32,519 nucleotides of DNA from Bryobacteraceae bacterium (GCA_030039005.1 JASHQT010000053.1:1-32519); one strand, 5' to 3'. Numbered from the stretch's first letter, positions 17,450-25,946 are shown. A program made the numbers and translations. Notes: generated from the sequence alone by a model not told the origin.

Positions 17450-17794
17450 ATGCCGAATCCCCTGCTGACCAAAGTTGCCGCCAAGTACCATCGCCAGGTG
17501 CCGGAGTTTCGCCCGGGCGACACCATCCGTGTCCACGTCAAGATTAAGGAGGGCGACAAAGAGCGCCTCCAGGCTTTCGAAGGCACCGTGATTGCCCGCA
17601 AGAACTCGGGGCTCGGCGAGACGGTCACCGTTAGAAAGGTCAGCTTTGGCCAGGGCGTTGAGCGTATCTTTCCGATTCACGCGCCCGTGATCGATCATAT
17701 TGACGTGGTCCGCACCGGCCGCGTGCGGCGCGCCAAACTGTACTATCTGCGCGATCTGAAGGGCAAAGCGGCGCGTTTGCGGGAACGCGAATAA
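17450..17794 (+). CDS. rplS: 50S ribosomal protein L19
   Basis: A 114-residue L19 protein of normal length. ATG 17450 is preceded by AAGGA eight bases upstream, and the product starts [20 protein letters not shown]. Family signatures are [51 protein letters not shown] and [21 protein letters not shown]19 lies at the 30S-50S interface. The frame is open further upstream, but those codons overlap trmD and look noncoding. TACAAT at 17423-17428 could be a -10 for an additional promoter within the operon. rnhB follows on the same strand. Confidence 0.97.
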   Translation: MPNPLLTKVAAKYHRQVPEFRPGDTIRVHVKIKEGDKERLQAFEGTVIARKNSGLGETVTVRKVSFGQGVERIFPIHAPVIDHIDVVRTGRVRRAKLYYLRDLKGKAARLRERE

Positions 17795-17857
17795 TAGGGG
17801 CTCCTGCGCCGCTCCGTGTGGCGTGGTGCGTCTTTTGGGTTCCGGGTCCTCGATTTG

Positions 17858-18592
17858 ATGAGATGCCAGGGAAAATTCGAGCGCGACGCCCGGGCCGAAG
17901 GTTTCGAGCGCATTGCCGGCGTTGACGAGGTCGGACGCGGCGCGTTGTTCGGACCAGTTTTCGCCGCCGCCGTCATTTTATCCCCCGAGCGTCCCATTCG
18001 CGGGTTGCGCGACAGCAAGCTGCTGGATGCCGAGCGCCGCGAGGTCTTGTCCGCGCGAATCCGCGAGCGTGCGATGGGATGGGCCGTGGCTGCGGTGGAC
18101 GCTTTCGAAATCGACCGCATCAATATCCTGCAAGCTTCGCGCTTGGCCATGCGGCGCGCGATCGAACGGCTGAACCCCGCGCCGGATTATCTGCTAGTGG
18201 ATGCGGTCACCGTCGATTTACCGTTGGCCCAGCGCGCGCTGATTCACGGCGACGCGCTATCGCAATGCATCGCCGCCGCGTCTATATTGGCGAAGGTGGA
18301 GCGCGACGCCTGCATGCGCGAATGGGACCAGGTGTTCCCGCGGTACGGCTTGAGGAATCACAAGGGTTATTCGACGGACGAGCACTGGAAGGCGCTCGAA
18401 ACGCACGGCCCCACCCCCATGCATCGCTTCAGTTTTTGGCCCGTGCGGGAGCACTCGCCCCACACGGTCTGGACGGGATATCCGCGCCAGGGCGACCTGT
18501 TTGAAGGCGGCGCCCAAGACGGCGCCTTGGAATCCGATGACGAGTTATCGGTCGAAGAACTCGCCCAGGAAGCAGCCGCATGCACCCGGTAG
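17858..18592 (+). CDS. rnhB: Ribonuclease HII
   Basis: A 244-residue type 2 RNase H that cuts RNA-DNA hybrids and excises misincorporated ribonucleotides. The catalytic motif GVDEVGRGALFGP carries the D-E pair. It is followed by LRDSKLLDAERRE, the central Asp in DYLLVDAVTVDLP, the Ser-Ile-Lys stretch AAASILAKVERD and the late HKGYSTDEHWKAL helix. ATG 17858 is preferred, because an earlier in-frame GTG (17816) adds residues unlike the family. The C-terminus has an extra ~30-residue acidic tail after QGDLFEGG. The last 13 bp overlap the following small membrane-protein gene. Confidence 0.95.
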   Translation: MRCQGKFERDARAEGFERIAGVDEVGRGALFGPVFAAAVILSPERPIRGLRDSKLLDAERREVLSARIRERAMGWAVAAVDAFEIDRINILQASRLAMRRAIERLNPAPDYLLVDAVTVDLPLAQRALIHGDALSQCIAAASILAKVERDACMREWDQVFPRYGLRNHKGYSTDEHWKALETHGPTPMHRFSFWPVREHSPHTVWTGYPRQGDLFEGGAQDGALESDDELSVEELAQEAAACTR

Positions 18593-18900
18593 AACCCCAA
18601 CTCGCGAACGAACCCCGGCCAACTCCGGAGCCGGTGAAACACACCTGGGTGCACAAGTTGGGCGTGTTTCTGTTCATCATCATCTGCTTCGAAGTCGGGG
18701 CGTTCCTGTTGGTATTTCCCTGGATGCCGCAGTGGGACACGAATGCGGTGGGACACCTCTTCCCGGGGCTGCGCGGCGTGTGGCTCAGCTCGTACTTCCG
18801 CGGCGCGTTGAGCGGTTTGGGTTTGCTGAATATCTACATTTCGTTGGGCGAGCTTTCCCGGCTACGGCATCCGCGTGCTGATAGACTGCCCGCCTGTTGA
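18580..18900 (+). CDS. Small membrane protein of unknown function
   Basis: A 106-residue protein I do not recognise. It has a proline-rich cytoplasmic start (~1-22), a strongly hydrophobic helix (~28-48, KLGVFLFIIICFEVGAFLLV), a loop with FPWMPQWDTNAVGHLFPGLRG, and a second weaker hydrophobic helix (~70-90) that ends in a basic tail. The ATG lies inside the rnhB end, so translation is probably coupled. Position between rnhB and two signal peptidase genes suggests an envelope-related role, but this is only context. The last codons run into a short tandem repeat (18876-18930), so the true C-terminus may vary between strains. Confidence 0.75.
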   Translation: MHPVEPQLANEPRPTPEPVKHTWVHKLGVFLFIIICFEVGAFLLVFPWMPQWDTNAVGHLFPGLRGVWLSSYFRGALSGLGLLNIYISLGELSRLRHPRADRLPAC

Positions 18901-18930
18901 TAAACTGCCGCCTGCTGATAAACTGAAGGT
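18876..18930 (+). repeat. Three-copy 18-19-bp tandem repeat
   Basis: Three copies of a unit resembling TGYTGATAAACTGCCGCC: 18876-18894 (19 bp), 18895-18912 and 18913-18930 (18 bp, last one diverged). The array spans the stop codon of the small membrane protein and the gap before lepB. It may be a slippage product and could affect spacing to lepB. No function is apparent. Confidence 0.8.
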
Positions 18931-18956
18931 GTCGACGCTATGAAACCGGCTGCGCT

Positions 18957-19805
18957 ATGAAAACCCCAACGGAACGTGGAAAGGTTGGGGCAACGGCCGA
19001 CGCCCCCGCGCCTTCAGCGGTATCGCCCGGCACTACCGCGACCAAACCGCCGGCCAAGCAGGACCGGCCCCGCGGCACAATCGCCGAATGGACCATCACG
19101 ATTTTGCTGCTGCTGTTCGGCACGACGTTTTTGGTTCAGGCGTTCGTGATCCCCACCGGGTCGATGGAAGATACGCTGCTGATCGGCGATCATCTGCTGG
19201 TGGACAAACTCGCGTATTCGGCGCCCGGCTCGGTCACCAAGTACCTGCTGCCTTATGAGAACCCGCGCGATGGCGACATTATCGTTTTCCGCTATCCGGT
19301 GGATATCACGCAGACGTTCGTCAAGCGCGTAGTCGGCGTTCCTGGCGACCGCATCAAGATTGTCGATCAACAGGTCTATCGCAATGGCGTCAAGCTGATT
19401 GAGCCGTACGTCGTGCACAAGCAGCCCTACCCAGACTCCTTCCGCGATAACTTCCCCAACAGCGAGCCGAACCTCATGCTGATGGATCGCGCGCGGGAAA
19501 TGCTGGCGAACAACGTCGTAAACGGCTGGGTCGTGGTGCCGCCGGATTCATACTTCGCCATGGGGGATAATCGCGACAACTCGCTCGACAGCCGCTACTG
19601 GGGCTTCGTGCCGCGCGACAATATCATCGGCAAGCCGTTGATTATCTATTGGTCCTATAACGCCTCCACGGAGGACCTTGCGAGTTCGCATGTGGATACG
19701 CTGCTCAGCCACTTCCTGGATCTGGCCGAGCACTTCTTCACCAAGACGCGATGGAATCGGACGTTCAGGTTGATCCATGGCTACCACAACTACAACAAGC
19801 AGTAA
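18957..19805 (+). CDS. lepB: Signal peptidase I (first of two tandem copies)
   Basis: A 282-residue inner-membrane serine protease that cleaves Sec/Tat signal peptides. A disordered Pro/Ala/Thr-rich start (~1-38) precedes one transmembrane helix (~43-62). Box B contains nucleophile S69 (IPTGSMEDTLL) and box D the general base K123 (KRVVGVPGD). Box E reads GDNRDNSLDSRYWGFVPRDNI. The protein has an insert of ~50 residues between boxes D and E (YVVHKQPYPDSFRDNF...). The ATG overlaps a 6-codon frame (MKPAAL, 18940-18960). Its 3' end overlaps the second lepB by 29 bp. Confidence 0.96.
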   Translation: MKTPTERGKVGATADAPAPSAVSPGTTATKPPAKQDRPRGTIAEWTITILLLLFGTTFLVQAFVIPTGSMEDTLLIGDHLLVDKLAYSAPGSVTKYLLPYENPRDGDIIVFRYPVDITQTFVKRVVGVPGDRIKIVDQQVYRNGVKLIEPYVVHKQPYPDSFRDNFPNSEPNLMLMDRAREMLANNVVNGWVVVPPDSYFAMGDNRDNSLDSRYWGFVPRDNIIGKPLIIYWSYNASTEDLASSHVDTLLSHFLDLAEHFFTKTRWNRTFRLIHGYHNYNKQ

Positions 19806-20586
19806 TCCGGGCGCCTCCCCGCCGCCGGCCTCCAAGGCTCCAGCAGAGCCCAAGGCTCGCAACTCGGTGGCCGAATGGGCCATCATGATTCTGATCCTGC
19901 TGTTCGGGACCACCACCATCGCGCAGCCCTTCGTGATCCCCACCGCGTCGATGCACAATACGCTGCTCACCGGCGATCACCTGATCGTCGATAAGCTGGC
20001 CTATTCACCGTCCGACCGGGTGACGAAATATGTGCTGCCGTATGAAAACCCGCGGCGCGGCGACATCATCGTGTTCCGGCATCCCACGCTCAACCAGGAT
20101 TGGGTGAAGCGCTGCATCGGGCTCCCCGGCGATCACATCAAGCTCATCAACAAGCAGGTGTACATCAACGACAAACCGCTCTATGAGCCGTACGTGATCC
20201 ACCAGGACAATTCGCTGCAATATCGGGACAATTTTCCCCAAGGTGAACCGGAATTTATCCAAGATCCCAAGATGGCCGCACGCGCGGGGAGGATGCTGCG
20301 CGACAACGTAGTCAACGGCGAGGTGGTGGTGCCGCCGGGCAACTACTTCGCCATGGGCGATAACCGCGACGATTCGCTCGACAGCCGCTACTTCGGCTTC
20401 GTCCCGCGCGACAACATCGTCGGCAAGCCGCTGATCATTTTCTGGTCTTACGACGCTCCTACCGAGGACCTGCAAACCTACAACCTGCACCACATGTTCG
20501 ATCTGGCCGAGCACTTCTTCACCAAGACCCGTTGGAACCGCACGTTGAAGCTGGTGCGCGGCTATCACAACTACCAGCAGAATTGA
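19777..20586 (+). CDS. lepB: Signal peptidase I (second tandem copy)
   Basis: A 269-residue paralogue of the preceding gene, with the same layout: Thr/Ser/Pro-rich start, one transmembrane helix (~31-50), nucleophile S58 (IPTASMHNTLL), lysine K111 (KRCIGLPGD), box E (GDNRDDSLDSRYFGFVPRDNI), and the shared C-terminal stretch DLAEHFFTKTRWNRT followed by GYHNY. Both catalytic residues are kept, so both copies should be active. They differ in the box B context (GSMED versus ASMHN) and in the substrate-facing loops, which may mean different preferences. The ATG lies inside the first lepB gene in another frame, and its stop overlaps the manC start (TGATG). Confidence 0.95.
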   Translation: MATTTTTSSNPGASPPPASKAPAEPKARNSVAEWAIMILILLFGTTTIAQPFVIPTASMHNTLLTGDHLIVDKLAYSPSDRVTKYVLPYENPRRGDIIVFRHPTLNQDWVKRCIGLPGDHIKLINKQVYINDKPLYEPYVIHQDNSLQYRDNFPQGEPEFIQDPKMAARAGRMLRDNVVNGEVVVPPGNYFAMGDNRDDSLDSRYFGFVPRDNIVGKPLIIFWSYDAPTEDLQTYNLHHMFDLAEHFFTKTRWNRTLKLVRGYHNYQQN

Positions 20587-21665
20587 TGCCGCACCGCGCG
20601 AACTATTACGGCCTGATCCTGGCCGGCGGCCGTGGTACGCGCTTCTGGCCCCGCAGCCGGCGCAAACATTCCAAGCAAGTGCTGCGATTTCTCGGCGAGC
20701 GCTCGCTGATCCAACACACCGTGGATCGGCTCGCCGCGGTGATTCCACCGAGAAATCAGTGGATTCTCACCAACCAGCATCTGCGCGATGAAATCGTGCG
20801 CCAGTTGCCGGAAGTTCCGAAGAAGCAGATTCTGGCCGAGCCCGCGCAGCGCAACACCGCGCCCGCCATCGGTCTGGCCGCGCACATTCTAGAATCGATC
20901 GATCCCGAGGCCGTGATGGGCGTGTTCCCCTCCGATCACGTGATCTCGAAGCCCGCCCGCTATCTGCGCTTCGTGCGTCCAGCGCTGCGCGCCGCTGCTG
21001 ACGGCAACATGGTCGTGCTTGGCATTCAGGCGCGCTGGCCGGAGACCGGATACGGGTACATCGAATTTCCGAAGAACGTCGCAGCCGGATCGCTTGAGCC
21101 GGTAACCGTTCGACGGTTTCGCGAGAAGCCGGATCTCGCTACCGCGCGGCGTTACGTAAAAGCCGGAAATTTCTATTGGAACGCGGGCATGTTCTTTTGG
21201 AAAGCTTCGGTGCTGCTGGATGCGCTGCGCGAGTATCTGCCCAAGACCGCGACGTTGCTCGCGAGCCTGCCCGCGTTTTCCCACCGGCAGTTTGCCGCGA
21301 CGCTGAAGCACGCCTTTCCGCACTGCGAGAACATCTCCATCGACTATGCGGTGCTGGAGAAATCGCCGAATGTTATCGGCTTCGCCACTGATGATTTCGG
21401 ATGGAACGATGTCGGAAGCTGGAACGCGGTTTACGAATTGCTCGCTCGCGACCCCAACGGCAATGTCCTACATGCCGAAACGCTGGCGCGATCGAGCAGC
21501 GGCAACTATGTGCATGCCGACGGCAAGCTGGTCGCGCTGCTGGGCGTCAAGGATCTGGTGGTCGTAGACACCCCGGACGCGCTGCTGATTGCCGACCGTT
21601 CCCGTTCGCAGGAGGTCGGCGAGCTGGTCCAGGAACTCGAAAAGCATCACGGCCATCTGCTCTAG
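20586..21665 (+). CDS. manC: Mannose-1-phosphate guanylyltransferase
   Basis: A 359-residue nucleotidyltransferase making GDP-mannose from GTP and mannose-1-phosphate for polysaccharide or glycan synthesis. The pyrophosphorylase motif GLILAGGRGTRFWPRSR lies at ~9-25, with LAEPAQRNTAPAIGLAA, the GVFPSDHVI metal-site motif, ETGYGYIEF, FREKPDL and NFYWNAGMFFWKAS, and a late GWNDVGSWNAVYEL. It is the short form without the phosphomannose isomerase domain found in longer ManC proteins. The ATG overlaps the lepB stop, so it belongs to the same transcript. It is convergent with the S9 peptidase gene, with 7 bp between the stop codons and no visible terminator. Confidence 0.92.
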   Translation: MPHRANYYGLILAGGRGTRFWPRSRRKHSKQVLRFLGERSLIQHTVDRLAAVIPPRNQWILTNQHLRDEIVRQLPEVPKKQILAEPAQRNTAPAIGLAAHILESIDPEAVMGVFPSDHVISKPARYLRFVRPALRAAADGNMVVLGIQARWPETGYGYIEFPKNVAAGSLEPVTVRRFREKPDLATARRYVKAGNFYWNAGMFFWKASVLLDALREYLPKTATLLASLPAFSHRQFAATLKHAFPHCENISIDYAVLEKSPNVIGFATDDFGWNDVGSWNAVYELLARDPNGNVLHAETLARSSSGNYVHADGKLVALLGVKDLVVVDTPDALLIADRSRSQEVGELVQELEKHHGHLL

Positions 21666-21672
21666 GCCGCCA

Positions 21673-23640
21673 CTAGTCCGCAGGCATATTCTCGTTGAAC
21701 CACTCGACCACGCGGTCGAACCGGTCGCGAATGTGCTGCGGATCGTGAAACGCGTGACCTTCGCCGGGATAGAGCACAAACTCGGTCTTCACGCCCAACG
21801 TCTTCAGCGCATGCCAGAATTCGTAGGATTGCGCCGGCGGGCATTCCGCGTCGCGGTCGCCCACCATGATCAACGTGGGCGTCTCGACGTTCTTGATAAA
21901 CGTGATCGGCGAGCTTTTCGCATACACCGCGGGAGCGTCATACACCGACGCGCCGAAATACGGGATCATCCACTGGTCAATGCCATTCTCGCCATAATAG
22001 CTTTGCCAGTTCGCGATGCCCGCCCCCGCGAAGGCTGCGCGAAAACGGTGCGTTTGCGTGACGGTCCACATGGTCATGAAGCCGCCGTAGCTCCAGCCGC
22101 CGATGCCGACGCGCTTCGCGTCCACCGGATAATTCTTCACCACTTCATCCACGCCCGCGAGAATATCATCCAGATCGCCGTGCCCGAAATCTTTCACATT
22201 GCCGCGCGTAAAGCGCTCGCCCTGGCCATAGCTACCGCGCGGATTGGGCATGAACACGAAATAGCCCCGGCTCGAAAACAGTTGCAGCGGCAGGCCGGAT
22301 CTGGGCCAATTAGAACGGACCACCGAAGCCGGTCCGCCATGCACATCCACGAGCATCGGGTAGTGCTTCGACGGATCGTACGGCCGCGGAAACATCAGCC
22401 AGCCCTGTACGTCAAACCCGCCGCTCGACCAGTGGACATTCTTCACGTCGCCCCACAGGCGTGGCTGCGCCTGATTAGAGTGCGTGATCTGGCGCCATTT
22501 GCCGGTGGGGCCGGCCCACACTTCCGGAGGGTCGGTCCAGGAGCTCAGGATCACCGCGCTGTTCGAGGCGTCGCCTGAAAAGCGCTCGGTTTCGGCGCCT
22601 TTCCACAGGGTCTCCGTGCTGCCGGTGGCCAGGTCCAGCGTCGAGATGGCGGAATCGCCCGCGACGTTCTCGCCAAACAAAATTTGTTTGGACTCGGGCG
22701 ACCATTGAAACCAGTTGGGCGTCGATTTTCGATCAGGCGTCAAATCGCGCGGGGCACCCCCTTCGGCGGGAAAAGCGTAGATTTCTCCGCCAACGACCCC
22801 TTCATCGCTCATCAGACCACCGATATAAGCGATGGTCTTGCCGTCCGGCGACCAGCGCACGTTCGCCACCTGCAGCGGCGGATTCAGCAACTCCCGAGGT
22901 TCGCCGGATTCTACGCCGCCCGGTTCAGCGCTGATGGAATAAATTCTCGCAACGTACCAGTTGTCGTCGCCGTCGCCCGGCGCAGCCAGGTAAACGAGTT
23001 TCCTGCTGTCGGGCGACCAATCGAACTCGTAGACATACATGCCGGCTGGCGAGATGGCTCGCGCCGCGCCGCTGGTCACGTCAACGATCGCCAGGCGCTG
23101 CTCGACCGGCTTGGAATCAATGACGCCGGATGCGGGGGCGGTGGCTTGCGTCGGTCCGGGAATGCGCGTGAGGCCTTCGATCCACAGCAGCGCGATGCTT
23201 TTGCCGTCGGGGGACCAATGCGGGTCACCCACGTAGCCTTGCAATTCTCCGATCCTCCGAGGCTTGCCATGACCCGGCTTGTCGGCCACGTACAATTCCA
23301 TCTGACCGTGGGAATCGGTGTCGGATACAAAGGCGAGCCGGCCGTCGGAGGACCACGTCAAGCCTTGCACGCGGATCGCGGAATCGCCCACACGCTTCGC
23401 ACCGGCCGCGGAGTCCAGTTCTTTGACGTAGACGGATACGCCCGGCAAGCCGCCCAACATCTTGCCGGGATCGGATTCGATCCAAGCTACTTTGGTGCGA
23501 TCGGGCGAGAGCGCGACTTCGGAGAATTCATGCAGCGCGTCGAGCGAATCGAGCGCGGCGTCCAGAGCGGAAGGCGCGGGCGCTGCCGCCAACGAAACCC
23601 ACGTTGAGAGCAGAGCGAGAACGGAGAAAATCGAGCGCAA
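21673..23640 (-). CDS. Secreted S9-family prolyl oligopeptidase-like peptidase
   Basis: A 655-residue exported serine peptidase. A signal peptide (~1-19, ending AAA) leads to an N-terminal beta-propeller of WD40-like/TolB-type repeats (WSSDGRLAFVSD, WSPDGKSIALLW, WSPDSRKLVYLA, WSPDGKTIAYIG, WSPESKQILFG). The alpha/beta-hydrolase domain (~400-655) has the nucleophile Ser near 516 (GIGGWSYGGFMTMW), Asp near 594 (MVGDRDAECPP) and His near 629 (YPGEGHAFHD). It resembles dipeptidyl/acylaminoacyl peptidases that process short peptides outside the cytoplasm. It lies 44 bp behind a secreted-protein gene at the end of the Smr-sigma-anti-sigma run and may be co-transcribed. Confidence 0.95.
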   Translation of the reverse strand: MRSIFSVLALLSTWVSLAAAPAPSALDAALDSLDALHEFSEVALSPDRTKVAWIESDPGKMLGGLPGVSVYVKELDSAAGAKRVGDSAIRVQGLTWSSDGRLAFVSDTDSHGQMELYVADKPGHGKPRRIGELQGYVGDPHWSPDGKSIALLWIEGLTRIPGPTQATAPASGVIDSKPVEQRLAIVDVTSGAARAISPAGMYVYEFDWSPDSRKLVYLAAPGDGDDNWYVARIYSISAEPGGVESGEPRELLNPPLQVANVRWSPDGKTIAYIGGLMSDEGVVGGEIYAFPAEGGAPRDLTPDRKSTPNWFQWSPESKQILFGENVAGDSAISTLDLATGSTETLWKGAETERFSGDASNSAVILSSWTDPPEVWAGPTGKWRQITHSNQAQPRLWGDVKNVHWSSGGFDVQGWLMFPRPYDPSKHYPMLVDVHGGPASVVRSNWPRSGLPLQLFSSRGYFVFMPNPRGSYGQGERFTRGNVKDFGHGDLDDILAGVDEVVKNYPVDAKRVGIGGWSYGGFMTMWTVTQTHRFRAAFAGAGIANWQSYYGENGIDQWMIPYFGASVYDAPAVYAKSSPITFIKNVETPTLIMVGDRDAECPPAQSYEFWHALKTLGVKTEFVLYPGEGHAFHDPQHIRDRFDRVVEWFNENMPAD

Positions 23641-23684
23641 CTAGTTGTAGTATAGCGTCCCGCCCCGAGTAGCGAGCCGCCCGC

Positions 23685-24485
23685 TTACTGAGTGGGTGGC
23701 GGACCGCCGCGAAAATGCGCGCCTCGGCTCATCGGCCGCCCCTGCTCGACCGTGTAATCGGACGGGACGGTAAACAGAGCCGGGTCCGGCTCCGTGCGGC
23801 TGATCGAGTTCAGTTGGTAGACGCTGTCACCGAACCGCGGATCGCTGGTCTTGGTCATGACGTCGACTTGCAGGTCCGGGGAGTACCAGGTCTCGGTGAC
23901 GATATCAATCTCTTTCTCATTGCCCTCCTTGCCGGCGGGAATCACGCGTGTGATGCGCTTACCCTGCGCGCTGACGCCCTGGATGGTTTGAGTGCCCAAA
24001 TCTTCGGTCTTCAAGTTTGCCTGCGCGCGTGCGGCGCGGGCATCGGCCCGGTCCTCGGGAGGGGGACCCGAATGCGTGTGAATCTGCATGGAGCGCGCGG
24101 TGTGGCTGGCCGGATCGAGCGCGTAGCTCATGCCCACCACCGGATCCTGGATGACGACCGCCCGGCGCTCTCCGCCGGAGGCCGCAAGAGCGCCCACGGC
24201 CGCGATGGACCGGTCCATACGCGTGCGGCCCTGGCTGTCGCGCGCGACCGAAGCCGTGGTGGTCCGTTGAATGTGATCGCCGTTAGCGAGCGTCTGGGTG
24301 AATTGCGTCACAGCCTGCGCCGAATAGGGCGCACCGGTGACTACTTTACGGGAAAGGCCGAACTCAGGCCGGAGCATGGCGAAATCACCCGGCGGCGGGC
24401 CCATACGCGGTCCCGGCCCCTGAGCCAGTGCGCTTAGCGCCGCCAAACCGGCGGCCGCGGAAATCAACAATGCATTGCGAAGCAT
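23685..24485 (-). CDS. Secreted protein of unknown function
   Basis: A 266-residue exported protein with a clear signal peptide (LRNALLISAAAGLAALSALAQ) followed by a Gly/Pro/Met-rich linker (GPGPRMGPPPGDF). The mature part looks beta-rich (FTQTLANGDHIQRTTTASVARDS, RTRMDRSIAAVG, ITRVIPAGKEGNEKEI, TETWYSPDLQVDVMTKTSDPR), ending in ALFTVPSDYTV. This pattern is frequent in Acidobacteriota next to ECF sigma/anti-sigma pairs and recalls outer-membrane carrier-like folds, but I know no assigned function. It starts 19 bp after the putative anti-sigma gene, so it is probably a target or partner encoded in the same operon. Confidence 0.8.
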   Translation of the reverse strand: MLRNALLISAAAGLAALSALAQGPGPRMGPPPGDFAMLRPEFGLSRKVVTGAPYSAQAVTQFTQTLANGDHIQRTTTASVARDSQGRTRMDRSIAAVGALAASGGERRAVVIQDPVVGMSYALDPASHTARSMQIHTHSGPPPEDRADARAARAQANLKTEDLGTQTIQGVSAQGKRITRVIPAGKEGNEKEIDIVTETWYSPDLQVDVMTKTSDPRFGDSVYQLNSISRTEPDPALFTVPSDYTVEQGRPMSRGAHFRGGPPPTQ

Positions 24486-24504
24486 GACTCTCCTCCTTGC
24501 TAAT

Positions 24505-24987
24505 CTATGGCGCCAATCGCACCGCGCGCGCCAGACCGTCCTGACCCAACAGCAGGTCGGCTTGCACGCTTGCGCCGGCGCTCTCTTCCCCGATCGGAAC
24601 TCCCATCAACTGCAACGACGAAACCGGCAACTGCACCCGCACCACCATCGCGTTCTCCACCGGTGGCAGGCCTTCGGCTTCGGGCAACGGGTAAAAGCCC
24701 GCTTCCGCATCGTCGTCGGCCGCGGGTGCAACGGATTGCATCACCACTGCCGCGGGCTTTTGCGCCGCGGCCGGCTTGTGCTCGCGGCCCCAGAACAATA
24801 GCGCGAGGGCGGCCGCCGCCAAGCTCAGGGGAGGCGCCCAGATTCTTAGATCGCGACGGCGCTTGCGGCGTCGAAATTCAACCCTGAGCCGCGCCTCGAT
24901 GTGCGCGGGGGCTTCCTGTGGGCCGTCCGAGGCGAGCGCCCGCAAGTCATCTAAAAGCTCGGGCAATATTCCGTGATTCTCGTTCAT
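24505..24987 (-). CDS. Putative membrane anti-sigma factor
   Basis: A 160-residue single-pass membrane protein. The cytoplasmic N-terminus (~1-50, MNENHGILPELLDDLRALAS...IEARLRVEFRRRKRRRD) is short and has no zinc-binding HxxxCxxC. One transmembrane helix lies at ~56-70 (PPLSLAAAALALLFWG), followed by an Ala/Pro-rich periplasmic part with a beta segment (NAMVVRVQLPVSSLQLMGV). ATG 24987 overlaps the sigma factor stop by 4 bp (ATGA) and has AAAGG upstream. The arrangement and topology fit an anti-sigma factor controlling the ECF sigma encoded just before it. This role is inferred from position; there is no recognised ASD motif. Confidence 0.7.
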   Translation of the reverse strand: MNENHGILPELLDDLRALASDGPQEAPAHIEARLRVEFRRRKRRRDLRIWAPPLSLAAAALALLFWGREHKPAAAQKPAAVVMQSVAPAADDDAEAGFYPLPEAEGLPPVENAMVVRVQLPVSSLQLMGVPIGEESAGASVQADLLLGQDGLARAVRLAP

Positions 24988-25643
24988 ACCGCACACCTTT
25001 CGCCTGCCCGCATTTTTTCGGCCAGCAGCGCGCGCGCCCGATGCAGCCGGGAGCGGACCGTTCCGATGGCGCACCCTAAGGCGCCGGCGGCCTCGGCATA
25101 GTCCCGCTCATGCAAATCGCACAATACCACTACTTCGCGATAGGCGGGCGGCAACGCCAGCACAGCCTTGCGCAGCGTTTCCAGGCGCTCATTTTGAGCC
25201 AGATCGCCGACGATATCCTGCCCGGGAGCGACGCGCTCTTCGTAGTCGCCGGCCGCATCGTCTAAAGCCGCAACGTAAGGTTTCTCGCGTTCGAGCGCGT
25301 GCAGCACGAAATTCCGCGCTATGCCATACAGAAACGCCCGCGCCGAGCCGCGCTCGCTGTCGTAGCGGCCGGCTGAATGCATGAGCGCCACGAAAACGTC
25401 CTGCGTGACCTCTTCGGCGATCTCGGTTTTGCCACTCATCTGCAGGGCGAACCGATACACAACACCCTGGTGCCTCCGATAAAACTCCAGAAAAGCTTGC
25501 TCATCGCCGCCTGACAGCAGCCGAAGCAGATCGCTATCACTACGGGACGGGGATTCCAGCATTAGTTGATTAGCGCGATCTGCATCGGCTTTTGATAGGG
25601 ATTCATCCCCGGCGGCCGAAGAGTTCCAAAATATTTCGCGCAT
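24984..25643 (-). CDS. ECF RNA polymerase sigma factor
   Basis: A 219-residue sigma-70 family factor of the ECF (group 4) type. Region 2 (~37-105) contains DEQAFLEFYRRHQGVVYRFALQM, EIAEEVTQDVFVALMHSAGRYD and ARAFLYGIARNFVLHALERE. Region 4 (~155-210) contains LRKAVLALPPAYREVVVLCDLHERDYAEAAGALGCAIGTVRSRLHRARALL, with the helix-turn-helix. An N-terminal ~35-residue extension could be absent if Met at 25562 is the true start; GAGG near 25652 supports 25643. It overlaps the putative anti-sigma gene downstream and follows the Smr gene by 6 bp. It is probably controlled by that partner and drives its own operon. Confidence 0.95.
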   Translation of the reverse strand: MREIFWNSSAAGDESLSKADADRANQLMLESPSRSDSDLLRLLSGGDEQAFLEFYRRHQGVVYRFALQMSGKTEIAEEVTQDVFVALMHSAGRYDSERGSARAFLYGIARNFVLHALEREKPYVAALDDAAGDYEERVAPGQDIVGDLAQNERLETLRKAVLALPPAYREVVVLCDLHERDYAEAAGALGCAIGTVRSRLHRARALLAEKMRAGERCAV

Positions 25644-25649
25644 CCGGCC

Positions 25650-25946
25650 TCAGTCCTGCTTCAGGGTGACTACCGTCGCGCCCCATCCGCCGGCTTCCGC
25701 CGGAGCGTCGGAAAAACCTGCAACGAAAGGGGTTTTACTCAAGATGGAGCGCACGATCTCACGCTGCACGCCAATGCCGCGCCCATGGATGATGCGCACA
25801 GCGCGGAAACCCAGCCGGTGCGCTTCGTCTAAATAGTTCTCCACCACTGCCTTGACCTCGCGTGCCGGGACAGTGTGCAGATCGAAAACGTCCGTTACGG
25901 GGATGCGAATTGGCTCTTCGTCATCTAGTTCTTGGTGGTCCAGCAC
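25650..25946 (-). CDS. Smr-domain protein
   Basis: A 98-residue protein consisting essentially of one Smr domain: FDLHTVPAREVKAVVENYLDEAH with the conserved DLH, then the IIHGRGIGVQREIVRSIL core, and a GGWGATVVTLK end. Smr domains are nucleases or RNA-binding modules found at the C-terminus of MutS2 and as stand-alone proteins. The frame stays open upstream, but those codons overlap the divergent MutS-like gene. I chose GTG 25946, with AGG upstream, which places its start 18 nt from that of the divergent gene. The arrangement suggests a split MutS2-like pair. It precedes the ECF sigma gene by 6 bp. Confidence 0.85.
   Translation of the reverse strand: MLDHQELDDEEPIRIPVTDVFDLHTVPAREVKAVVENYLDEAHRLGFRAVRIIHGRGIGVQREIVRSILSKTPFVAGFSDAPAEAGGWGATVVTLKQD

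Noticed and set aside
21589..23607. Two long plus-strand open frames opposite the S9 peptidase gene
   Set aside because: Arg/His/Ala-rich shadow translations without domains; the minus-strand peptidase has a full catalytic triad and signal peptide.
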